Below, one piece after another: positions 8,679 to 16,826 of a stretch of 46,336 nt of DNA. The position numbers and the translations under genes are program-made. The stretch spans positions 1 to 46,336 of the forward strand of contig JBATUR010000072.1 of the NCBI GenBank assembly GCA_049671305.1, written 5' to 3'. How positions within the stretch are numbered: position 1 is the stretch's first letter; every line of letters begins with the position of its first letter. This stretch comes from CADCTM01 sp049671305 (lineage in GTDB: Bacteria; Cyanobacteriota; Cyanobacteriia; Cyanobacteriales; Coleofasciculaceae). The notes beneath the pieces were generated by a model. The model worked only from the letters and a program-made list of their open reading frames with translations. It ran no database searches and was not told the DNA's origin.

Positions 8679-8990
8679 ATGCAACTGCAACTTCAGTATT
8701 TTTTGCTTTTAGGAGCCGCTTTGTTTTGTATTGGTATTTATGGCTTAATTACTAGCCGTAATGCTGTGCGGGTTTTGATGTCAATTGAGTTACTGCTGAA
8801 TGCCGTGAACTTAAATTTAATGGGGTTTTCCAATTTTATGGACCCTGTAGGTATTAAAGGTCAGATTTTTACGGTATTTGTAATTACTGTGGCAGCGGCA
8901 GAAGCAGCAGTTGGTTTGGCAATTGTGCTTTCGATTTATCGCAACCGTGACACGGTGGATATGGAGCAGTTTAATCTGCTTAAATGGTAA
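8679..8990 (+). CDS. ndhE: NAD(P)H-quinone oxidoreductase subunit 4L (NdhE)
   Basis: 103-residue, three-helix subunit of NDH-1 (NuoK equivalent). Visible hallmarks are the second helix with a buried Glu in VLMSIELLLNAVNLNLMGFS (about residues 32-51) and the third helix with another Glu in VITVAAAEAAVGLAIVLSIY (about residues 69-88). Both glutamates belong to the proton path. Length is exactly typical. It is the last gene of the ndhA-I-G-E set here; about 85 nt separate it from ndhG. A small GC hairpin at 9023-9048 follows and may end the transcript. Confidence 0.96.
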   Translation: MQLQLQYFLLLGAALFCIGIYGLITSRNAVRVLMSIELLLNAVNLNLMGFSNFMDPVGIKGQIFTVFVITVAAAEAAVGLAIVLSIYRNRDTVDMEQFNLLKW

Positions 8991-9022
8991 GTTTGTCGAA
9001 GATTACAAGTTGAGAAAAGCTT

Positions 9023-9048
9023 AACGCCTGCCGATTTTGGTGGGCGTT
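9023..9048 (+). terminator. Possible terminator of the ndhAIGE operon
   Basis: AACGCC (9023-9028) pairs with GGCGTT (9043-9048) around a 14-nt loop that contains a further CC/GG pair. It lies about 30 nt after ndhE. Only a broken T-rich stretch (TTGTTGTT) follows, so it is a weak candidate; termination could also be Rho-independent but inefficient. Confidence 0.35.
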
Positions 9049-9067
9049 GTTGTTAGGAATTAAACTA

Positions 9068-9545
9068 TTATTTTATCTGAGCAGCAAATCGTTTCAATAC
9101 TTTCAAAACATTTAGTAGCTCATTCTCTGGTCGATATAAAGAAAATTCAGTTGAAAAGGCATACTGAGGTGGCTCACTTTGTAATAGCTTAATAAAAATA
9201 AAATGACTTCCATTCATAACTAACCCAAAAATTGGTTGCTCTGTATTAGGAGTTGCTATCATGTAAAACAAAGTTTGTGCTGTTGCATCTTTCAGAGAAA
9301 ACCTGCTTGTTTTGACTCAATAACAGCTATCCAAACTTGTTGCTATAATAGCAAAACATCTATCCTTCCCCAAACAGTTCTCTATCCATTGTTTAATGCT
9401 ACATCTACTCGTTTTTCCAGTACGGGACGAAGTGGAGGACGGTAAAACTCTGCCAAAGATAGTAGGGGTGAAAGTACCGTCATCTTGACTAAATCCTCTA
9501 GCATTGGATACTTGTTGAGATAAATAAATTCCGTCTTCTGTCATT
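9068..9545 (-). pseudogene. Decayed HsdR-like PD-(D/E)XK protein (cyanobacterial 'type I restriction R-like' family)
   Basis: On the minus strand, fragments of one protein can be read in shifting frames. From about 9528, YPMLEDLVKMTVLSPLLSLA runs on to FYRPPLRP and VDVALNNG, then a stop. Next comes IDVLLL, a stop, and QQVWIAVIESKQAGF, and finally a 67-residue open stretch (9068-9271) with MFYMIATPNTEQPIFGLVMN and FSLYRPENELLNVL. In order these match a roughly 200-residue cyanobacterial family annotated as restriction endonuclease subunit R-like. The IESK segment is the E-x-K part of the nuclease core. At least two stops and two frameshifts separate the pieces, and the first 60 or so residues are missing. 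It is therefore a relic. Family assignment is from recalled text. Confidence 0.7.
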
Positions 9546-9586
9546 TTCCGAAATAAGCGAGTAGTAAATAACTAAATTATCCAGAA

Positions 9587-10594
9587 GAATAAAAGGGTTT
9601 AAATTGATTCATGGTAATAATTAGGTGATTAAATCCAAGCAATAAATTGGAATTAGGAAAAATATCTAGCCAGGGATAAATCAACTAAAATAGCAAGAGC
9701 AGTTGGGCAATTAAACGAAGATTATTTAGAGTATTCTTCCAACCGCTTTGATGATTCCATTGTTGATGTTTAGAAAAAGCAGCAGAATTATCTTTTTGCA
9801 CTTCTGTTTCAATTTGATGAGATTGAGTTAAATCTAAAAAAGCTTGTGAATTTAAACTGATCATTGTGTAAACACAAAAAATTAGTTCCCACCACCTCTC
9901 AATATGTTGGAAATTGGTAAAACGGTAATCTGTCCAGCCCTGTTCTTGCTTACACTGTTGAAAACCATATTCTACCCAAGTTTTTAATCCATACAGATTA
10001 CCTAAAATCTTCTTCAGATTTCCTTGAAGATTTGTCATTACATATGTTGTAGAATTATCCGGCATGGTTTCTGGGTCTGTAGTTACTTGCCAGTAAGTGA
10101 GCGCCCTCTTTTTACCATAAATTATTTCTCTATTGACTGACACTATTCCATTATCTATTTTTCCTACGCTCCCTAGATATTGTCTTGCTACATAATCAGT
10201 CTTTTTACCTTTTTTCCTATCTCCGGTTTCATCTATTACTAACGTAATCGCATTTCCCTTTAGTGTCTCCTTGATTTTATTTAATCTTCGTTGCTTTAAT
10301 TTTTCTACTGACCAATCTAAATTTGCTAAGAAATAATGTAATGATTGTGCGGAGTTTATACTTACAACTTTTGCTATCTCTGGCAATGATTTCTTTTTTA
10401 TTGGTGACATTATTCCCAGATGGAAATATTTGAAGCACTCATAATTTCTTATTTTTTTAAATAAGTCTTTATACTAAGTACAATATTCATCTATGAGCGC
10501 CACTGTTGGGTGAGCATCTCTTGCCAAATGTTTGAGGATTTGTAATTCTACATCTATTGCCCTATTTACCTTTCAGGGTTTTCTTCTTTTATTC
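9587..10594 (-). mobile_element. Remnant of an IS701-like insertion sequence
   Basis: The broken transposase at 9685-10557 is flanked by a 9-nt inverted pair, GAATAAAAG at 9587-9595 and CTTTTATTC at 10586-10594, which could be parts of imperfect terminal repeats. I see no clear target-site duplication. At about 1 kb it is shorter than expected for an element with a transposase of about 400 residues, consistent with the internal deletion in the gene. The boundaries are tentative; the transposase identity is firmer. Confidence 0.4.
9685..10557 (-). pseudogene. IS701-family (IS4-like DDE) transposase, internally deleted and interrupted by TAG
   Basis: The 241-residue open part (ATG 10410) contains IDETGDRKKGKKTDYVARQY with the first catalytic Asp, then jumps from NGIVSV directly to REIIYGKKRALTYWQVTTDP, and ends with the YGLKTWVEYGFQQCKQEQGW segment that carries the C-terminal Glu region. 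By comparison with the family as I remember it, about 115-120 residues are missing between these blocks, including the second catalytic Asp (LADSLYG motif). Upstream, the true N-terminus is readable in frame from about 10557 (HPTVALIDEYCT, stop, YKDLFKKIRNYECFKYFHLG), where a TAG at 10474-10476 replaces an expected Trp (TGG). It cannot transpose by itself. Confidence 0.85.
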
Positions 10595-10601
10595 AGTATA
10601 C

Positions 10602-11444
10602 CCGGAGAGTGACAGAAGAGGGATATCTACTATTACCCCAATGATTGCTCGTCGTGATGATGCAGGTATTCTGCCTTAAGGTCGGCAATTATCTTAGGAG
10701 CAAATTCTGATGGTTTAGGAATTATCAGTTTTCTAAAAGCTTATCCAAGTAAGAGAATTGTGATTGATTTGCCAGAAGCTTTAGATGTATTAGGTAATGC
10801 AAGTTTATTAGCAAGTTCTGATACAGTACCACCAAAAGATAATTTAAGTTCAACTATATTATGGCAACTGGAAGTTCAATATCAGGTGATAGCAACGCAA
10901 GATAAACAATACCAAGGTTGCTTGTTTGGAGATTCGATTACAGCGGAATTAGGTACAAGTTTAGGTGACAAAAATTTTAATTTTGCTTTGAATGGGTTGA
11001 GTGCTATTTCACTGTTTGAACAACTGCAAAGTCTTATTCAAACTAAGGTAAAATGCGATAAGGTTGTTATTGCAATTGGGGGAAATGATGCCTGGTATGG
11101 CATTAGCAATGAGCTATTTGTTGAAAAACTGCAAAAAGCGCTCGCTTTAGGAAGAAGCTTAGGAACTCAACAATTTTTTTTTGATTCCAGCTTTTTATTC
11201 AACAGTTGCTGCTAGTCTTGATCCTCATCTTGCAGCACCACTGAAACGAGTTGAGGAACTCAATGCTCTAATTAATCAAGTTGGGGCAATAGAGGAAGTT
11301 CCAGTTGCGACGGAAGGTATACAAGCTTTATCTGAAAATAATGTTCTTAAAGACAACTTAACAACTGATGGTGACCATTTAAATGCCGCTGGTTTAGAAA
11401 TTTATCGGCAGGCTTTATTTAAAATTTTGAAACAGAAACCTTAA
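10602..11444 (+). pseudogene. SGNH/GDSL hydrolase, frameshifted (disrupted gene)
   Basis: Three consecutive frames join into one protein. Frame A, 10602-10676 (DRRGISTITPMIARRDDAGI), ends at TAA 10677. Frame B, about 10682-11215, contains block I GCLFGDSITAELG with the nucleophile Ser and block III IAIGGNDAWYG with the Asn. Frame C, about 11180-11444, begins IPAFYSTVAASLDP and holds the catalytic pair DGDHLNAAGLEIY (Asp and His). The B-to-C switch falls exactly on a run of nine T (11174-11182): one T fewer restores FFLIPAFYSTVAASLD. So all SGNH catalytic blocks are present but split. It is either a recent pseudogene or, for the T9 shift alone, a sequencing/slippage artefact. The A-to-B break and the missing 5' end beside the IS remnant argue for real decay. 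Substrate unknown. Confidence 0.7.
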
Positions 11445-12415
11445 TAATAAAGCGGCTAAAAGGTAATTTTAATGACAATATTTAGTATGAATCACTTGGA
11501 AACTTGCTGCATAGTTTAAGATTACTAACAGATAATTCTAGTCAAGTCAGGTTGACGCTGCTTGATGCCCCTGACTCAAAATTTATAAGGAGTCTCTAGT
11601 TTTTCTCTCCAAAATATTTTTAGAACCTTGCCCATGTGCCAGCTTGTGAACCGCGCCAAGATCAGCTAAAACAAAAAGATTAGAATCTTTTTACAAAAGT
11701 TAATTAAGAAAAGTAAACTTGCCGTTCAATTACTACCTTCAAAACAAGCGGTGATTGGCTCAACTTCATAGAATTTTCATAATTACCGTAATAATACAGG
11801 TGAGTTTTGACGTTTGAGTAAAGTCGTCCCTTAAAATACATAGCTACTCGAATTTTCTGGTTAAATTAAACTGTGTGCATTGATAAATGTCTAGTTTAAT
11901 TGCTGACTTGATCTATAAATGATGGCTTTTTGTAAATCAGCACTCGTGAACGACAATATGAAGATCAATCTCTAAGCCAAGTAAATAACTAAACTTAATC
12001 AAAATTAATTTGATTATTTATTGGTAACCCGCCTTTGTGCTTTTTTGAAATTAGGAGGTGATGATTTTTATAGAAGCCAATGTTTTCTCAAAAAAGCAAG
12101 AAATAGTCAGTCGATGATATTTTTTAGTTTAAGCATCTGTAAAAGCAACAAATGCTATTTGCTAGATACAACAGTTATTAGCTTACTATAGTATAAAAAA
12201 ATAGCACTCTATCGATGTGGATAATTAGGATGGCAGTTTTGGAAATAGAGATGGAACTTTCAGCAAGAAAATAGTATCAGCAATAAGTAGTATTAAAGAC
12301 TTCGATGAAGGAAGATCATAAAACTTTAAATCACTTACAGATTGCTGTGGCGACCTATTTGGTCAAAAAGGAAAATAGGTATTAACTGATGAGAAAAGTT
12401 GTAGAGAAGTAAGGC
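11445..12415. other. 971-nt gene-free stretch upstream of the kinase pair
   Basis: AT-rich, no frame longer than about 40 codons that looks like protein. A near-perfect anti-SD match (AGGAGGTG) at 12053-12060 directly abuts an ATG at 12061 that opens only 18 codons. A 35-codon minus-strand frame (about 11583-11691; text SNLFVLADLGAVHKLAHGQ) looks protein-like but has no start and may be a relic. Nothing else is supported. Confidence 0.5.
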
Positions 12416-14392
12416 ATGGAAACTTTTAGTAGTAGTACGTTTTTGCTAATTGCAATTGCAGCTATTATCGTCGCTTATATTAGTAACTTAAAAAGCCGCC
12501 TTATTTGCGACTCACTTCAAAATAGTATTACGTCTTTGAAACAAGTAAAAGAGCAACTACAACAAATTAAAGCCCAGCAAAGGTTCTCTTTATACATCAT
12601 ATATTATTTAGTTTTTTGGCAGACTCAAACAAACAATACTAGTACTATTAATAGATTATTTAATCAAGTATATATATTAGGATCTAAAGAGTTATTTGAG
12701 AAAACAAACCTATCTACTATCCCCTTGTACTTAGTGCAAAATTATAACCATATCGAGAGAAAAGCAATGGCATTTGGTAAAGATAACTTAATTGAAAGAT
12801 ACATAGTAGATGAACAATATGAAATCAACTTTTCAGAGTCTATTAAAATACCAATTTTTCAAGCTCAAGAAGAATTGCTTGAACAGAGAACACCTACCCA
12901 AAATATTATAGAAGACACTTTAACAGAGAAGCAACTCAACACAAGTAGATTTCAAGTAATAGCTACTAGAGAAGCACTCCTCAACCAATTTATACAACAG
13001 ATTCGTAACTCCCTAGATTTGGATACTATTCTAGAATCAACGGTTGTTGAAATTCGTAATCTTTTGCAGATTGATCGCTGTATGTTTGCTTGGTGTCGAT
13101 CTGATCTTATTAACCCACATTGGGAAATTATTCAAGAAGCAAAAAATCATGATCTAGCTAGCCTTGTTAATAGCTGTCTTCCTATTAATGATATTTTTAA
13201 TTTAACAACCAAAATTGGTAATTGTGAAATTGTTAGTTTAGTAGATACCAATAAACTAAGTAATCCCATAGAGCAAGATTTTTTCCGAGAACTTAATTGT
13301 AATGCTGTCTTGTTTATGCCAATTCCTATTCAGTCTAATGAAATTGGTATAGTTATCTGTATTCATAATGATAAACCCCGATTGTGGAGTGAAGTAGAAG
13401 TAGAGTTACTATCAGCATTTACTGAACAATTAGTAATTGCAATTGAGCAAGCAAAACTCTACAGACAAAGTTGCCTTGCTGCGACAAAAGCTCAAGAGCA
13501 AGCGACTCAGCTTGAGCAAAAATTACAAGAACTTAAAGAGGCTCAAGCTCAAATAATTCAAAACGAAAAAATGTTAAGTTTGGGGCAGCTTGTTGCTGGT
13601 GTTGCTCATGAAATTAATAACCCTATTAATTTCATTTCTGGTAATATTAATTACGCTTCTGAATATTCTCACCATCTCTTAAACTTAATTCAACTTTATG
13701 CAAAGCATTACCCCGAACCGGTGGAAGAAATTACAGCAGAATCAGAAAAAATAGACCTCAATTTTATTAAAGAAGACTTACCTAAAATCATCTGTTCAAT
13801 GGAAACAGGCTCGGCAAGAATTCGTCAAACTGTCTTGTCATTGCGTAATTTTTCGCGACTAGATGAAGCTGAGATGAAGTGGGTTAATCTCCACGAAGGA
13901 ATTGATAATACGCTCTTGATTCTCAATCATCGAATCACTACAAATAATCCTGATCATCCTAGCATAAAGCTCATTAAAGATTATGGGCAACTACCACTAG
14001 TACAATGTTATGCTGGATTGCTGAATCAAGTATTTATGAATATCTTAACTAATGCTATTGATGCTATTAGTGATTACAGCAAAAAATGCTCTCCTGAACA
14101 TCAAGCAAACTACTCTGGTACAATTTTAATTTCTACTCAGGTTTTCAATTCTAAACAAGTTATCATCCTAATTGGTGATAACGGATCAGGAATGACTAAG
14201 GAAGTTTATCAAAGAATTTTTGACCCGTTTTTTACAACTAAACCTGTAGGAGCATCGACAGGATTAGGGCTGTCAATTACCTACAAAATTATTGTTGAGC
14301 AACACCACGGTGAACTTCAGTGTATTTCTGCACCAGGAAAGGGGACAGCCTTCCTAATTCAAATTCCAATTCACCAGAATGCCAGGAATTAA
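12416..14392 (+). CDS. Membrane-anchored GAF-domain sensor histidine kinase
   Basis: 658 residues. One N-terminal membrane helix (about 8-24, FLLIAIAAIIVAYIS) is followed by a region of unknown fold (about 40-165), a GAF domain (about 190-345), a Gln/Glu-rich coiled coil (about 350-385), an H-box AGVAHEINNPINFI with phospho-acceptor His398, and a HATPase_c domain with N-box NQVFMNILTNAIDAI (about 537-551), G1 IGDNGSGM and G2 STGLGLS. The protein should autophosphorylate on His398. No receiver domain is fused and no response regulator is adjacent. It is closely similar to the next gene from the GAF domain onward, so the two arose by tandem duplication with different N-termini. Signal unknown. 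Confidence 0.9.
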   Translation: METFSSSTFLLIAIAAIIVAYISNLKSRLICDSLQNSITSLKQVKEQLQQIKAQQRFSLYIIYYLVFWQTQTNNTSTINRLFNQVYILGSKELFEKTNLSTIPLYLVQNYNHIERKAMAFGKDNLIERYIVDEQYEINFSESIKIPIFQAQEELLEQRTPTQNIIEDTLTEKQLNTSRFQVIATREALLNQFIQQIRNSLDLDTILESTVVEIRNLLQIDRCMFAWCRSDLINPHWEIIQEAKNHDLASLVNSCLPINDIFNLTTKIGNCEIVSLVDTNKLSNPIEQDFFRELNCNAVLFMPIPIQSNEIGIVICIHNDKPRLWSEVEVELLSAFTEQLVIAIEQAKLYRQSCLAATKAQEQATQLEQKLQELKEAQAQIIQNEKMLSLGQLVAGVAHEINNPINFISGNINYASEYSHHLLNLIQLYAKHYPEPVEEITAESEKIDLNFIKEDLPKIICSMETGSARIRQTVLSLRNFSRLDEAEMKWVNLHEGIDNTLLILNHRITTNNPDHPSIKLIKDYGQLPLVQCYAGLLNQVFMNILTNAIDAISDYSKKCSPEHQANYSGTILISTQVFNSKQVIILIGDNGSGMTKEVYQRIFDPFFTTKPVGASTGLGLSITYKIIVEQHHGELQCISAPGKGTAFLIQIPIHQNARN

Positions 14393-14708
14393 TCCTGCTT
14401 TCAACAATCAAATCAATAAGTAATTTTCATGTAAAGTTTTTTATAAAGTCAGCTCAAGTCACATATTTTTTGGTTAGATAGTAAAGAGAGATAATAATTG
14501 ATTAGCATCTTGAAATGGACAGTTTTAAATTAATTATTATCTAAGCTAATTTATATAGATTACAACTTCTTCAAAAAAATCTGGAGAGTGTCTCTAAACT
14601 TTTGCAAAAGCAACTTCTGAATTTTGTTTTATTAAAGTTATAACAGTGGCTGAAATCAACAACATTGTCATTTTTTAAAAAACTTTTATAATTGCAGTTA
14701 TTCATAAT
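14393..14708. other. Intergenic region between the two kinase genes
   Basis: 316 nt, AT-rich, with no ORF and no clear terminator. It presumably contains the promoter of the second kinase; I cannot point to a specific box. Confidence 0.4.
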
Positions 14709-16556
14709 ATGAGTCAATGCCAACAAGCCAAATTAAAATTACTAAGTATCGGAAAAGCCATAGAAAGTACTAGTGATGCCATTGCAATTGTAGATATCAC
14801 TGGTCAGCCAGTCTACCACAATGCTGCATTTATCAGCTTGTTTGGATATACTGTCGATCAATTAATTATCGCTGGAGGTCTTTTAGTACTCTATAGCAAT
14901 TTAACTGATGCTCCTTCTATCTTTTCAACTATTAGGAGTGGCTGCTCCTGGCAGGGTAAAATTACCATACATAGCCGCCTTGGTCGGACTATACAAATAG
15001 CCTTATGTGTTGATGTAATTAGAGATGAAACTGAGCAAGTTATTGGGTTTATCAGTATTCATAATGACCTCACCGAACGCTACAAAGTTGAGGAAAAACT
15101 AAGACGCTCAAAAGCTAAATATAGAGAACTTGCTCAAAGAGAAAAACTACTTAACCAATTAGCAAATCAGATTCGGAGTTCACTTGATATCAATACTATT
15201 TTAGAAACTGTTGTTCAAGAAATTCGCAACTTATTAAATATTGATCGCTGCTTTTTTCTTTGGTATCGTCCTGAGCCAAAAATACCAGTTTGGGAGTTTG
15301 TTCAAGAAGCTCGCTCATCGGCTTTTCCTAGCCTCATAGGTTACCGAGTTTCCCTAAAGAAATTTGGTCCATTGACTGCCAGAGTTTTTAATAAAGAAAT
15401 TACTCGTGTAGATAATGCCAGAGCTTTAAAGAATCGTATTGAGCAAGCCTTTTTCTTTAGTGTAGGATACACAGCACTTTTAGCACTACCTATTCATACA
15501 AAATCTGGCGAAATTGGTGTTGTTAGTTGTGCTCATTCTAGTGGTTCTCGTCCTTGGCATGAAGAAGAAGTTGAACTGCTGCGTGCAGTTGCCGACCAAA
15601 TTGCCATAGCAATTGATCAAGCAGAACTCTACAAACAAAGTCATATTGCTACTATAAAAGCGCAAGAACAAGCAGATCGACTTGAACAGACTATTCGGGA
15701 ACTTCAACAAACCCAAGCTCAACTGATTCAAAGCGAGAAAATGTCAAGTTTGGGACAGTTAGTTGCAGGTGTAGCTCATGAAATAAATAACCCAATAAAC
15801 TTTATTTACGGTAACCTTACTCACGCACATCAATATACAGAAGACTTGCTAAATCTCATTCAACTTTATCAACAACATTATCCTAATCCAGCAACTGCAA
15901 TTAAAGCATCTGCCGATGTCATAGAGCTAGATTTTCTGAAAGAAGATTTCCCTAAAATTATTAATTCTATGAAAATGGGAGCCGATAGAATTCGCGAAAT
16001 TATTTTATTATTACGAAATTTTTCGCGCTTAGATGAATCGGAAATGAAACTGGTAGATATCCACGAAGGAATTAACAACACACTCTTGATTCTTGACCAT
16101 CGACTGAAAGCTAAATCAACAGAATATTCCGATATCAAAGTTATAAAAGATTATGGCAAATTACCATTAGTAGAGTGCTATGCCGGACAGCTTAATCAGG
16201 TATTTATGAATATACTAACCAACGCCATAGATGCCATTGATGAGTATAACAAAGAACGATCACTTACTGAAATTAAAAATCATCTTAATACAATCTGGAT
16301 TTGTACCGAAATTTTAGATAAAAACCAGGTAATTATTATCATCGGTGACAACGGTCTAGGAATGAATCAGCAAGTACGCAGTAAGTTATTTGACCCATTT
16401 TTTACAACTAAACCTGTTGGTTCCGGTACAGGATTAGGAATGTCTATAAGTTACAAAATCATCGTTGAAAAACATGGTGGTGAAATTGAGTGTATTTCTG
16501 CACCTCAACAAGGCACAGCTTTTCTAATTCAAATCCCCATTAAGCAGCGTCGTTAA
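14709..16556 (+). CDS. PAS-GAF sensor histidine kinase
   Basis: 615 residues, predicted cytoplasmic. A PAS domain (about 12-130; AIAIVDITGQPVYHNAAFIS, then a PAC-like ISIHNDLTERYKVEEKLRR) precedes a GAF domain (about 150-305; RSSLDINTILETVVQEIRNL at its entry), a coiled coil (about 310-345), H-box AGVAHEINNPINFI with His357, and HATPase_c with N-box NQVFMNILTNAIDAI (about 498), G1 IGDNGLGM (about 545) and G2 GTGLGMS (about 574). All ATP-site motifs are intact, so it should be active. From the GAF domain onward it mirrors the upstream kinase, but it replaces the membrane anchor by a PAS domain. No response regulator lies nearby; phosphotransfer to a shared distant partner is likely but unproven. 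Confidence 0.92.
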   Translation: MSQCQQAKLKLLSIGKAIESTSDAIAIVDITGQPVYHNAAFISLFGYTVDQLIIAGGLLVLYSNLTDAPSIFSTIRSGCSWQGKITIHSRLGRTIQIALCVDVIRDETEQVIGFISIHNDLTERYKVEEKLRRSKAKYRELAQREKLLNQLANQIRSSLDINTILETVVQEIRNLLNIDRCFFLWYRPEPKIPVWEFVQEARSSAFPSLIGYRVSLKKFGPLTARVFNKEITRVDNARALKNRIEQAFFFSVGYTALLALPIHTKSGEIGVVSCAHSSGSRPWHEEEVELLRAVADQIAIAIDQAELYKQSHIATIKAQEQADRLEQTIRELQQTQAQLIQSEKMSSLGQLVAGVAHEINNPINFIYGNLTHAHQYTEDLLNLIQLYQQHYPNPATAIKASADVIELDFLKEDFPKIINSMKMGADRIREIILLLRNFSRLDESEMKLVDIHEGINNTLLILDHRLKAKSTEYSDIKVIKDYGKLPLVECYAGQLNQVFMNILTNAIDAIDEYNKERSLTEIKNHLNTIWICTEILDKNQVIIIIGDNGLGMNQQVRSKLFDPFFTTKPVGSGTGLGMSISYKIIVEKHGGEIECISAPQQGTAFLIQIPIKQRR

Positions 16557-16826
16557 GCCCTTTCCGACTAATTCTTTATGTAAAAGTAAGACTATATTCC
16601 TGAACTCAATCCTCTATTACACTAATTAATAATATTTTTGATAATAACAAAGAAATGGAACTAATATTTTAGCTAATTTTCACTTTTTATCCTCTCCAAC
16701 CTCATCTAACCAGAAAAAGAGTCCTAAGACAACTAACCTTACAGTAATTTTGAGCCTTTCTTAAAATAAACCAGCTAGAGCAATGCTAAGATAAATCTAT
16801 TTGTAAATAGCTAGATTAAGCTGAAT

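Noticed and set aside
9236..9544. ORFs of 69 and 75 codons on both strands
   Set aside because: They are out-of-frame readings of the decayed HsdR-like gene; the real protein text runs through shifting frames.
11583..11691. Minus-strand peptide SNLFVLADLGAVHKLAHGQ
   Set aside because: Protein-like, but no start codon, only about 35 codons and no recognised family; too little to annotate.
12053..12118. 18-codon ORF behind a strong AGGAGGTG
   Set aside because: The motif touches the ATG with no spacing, and the peptide has no features; kept only as an observation in the gene-free stretch.
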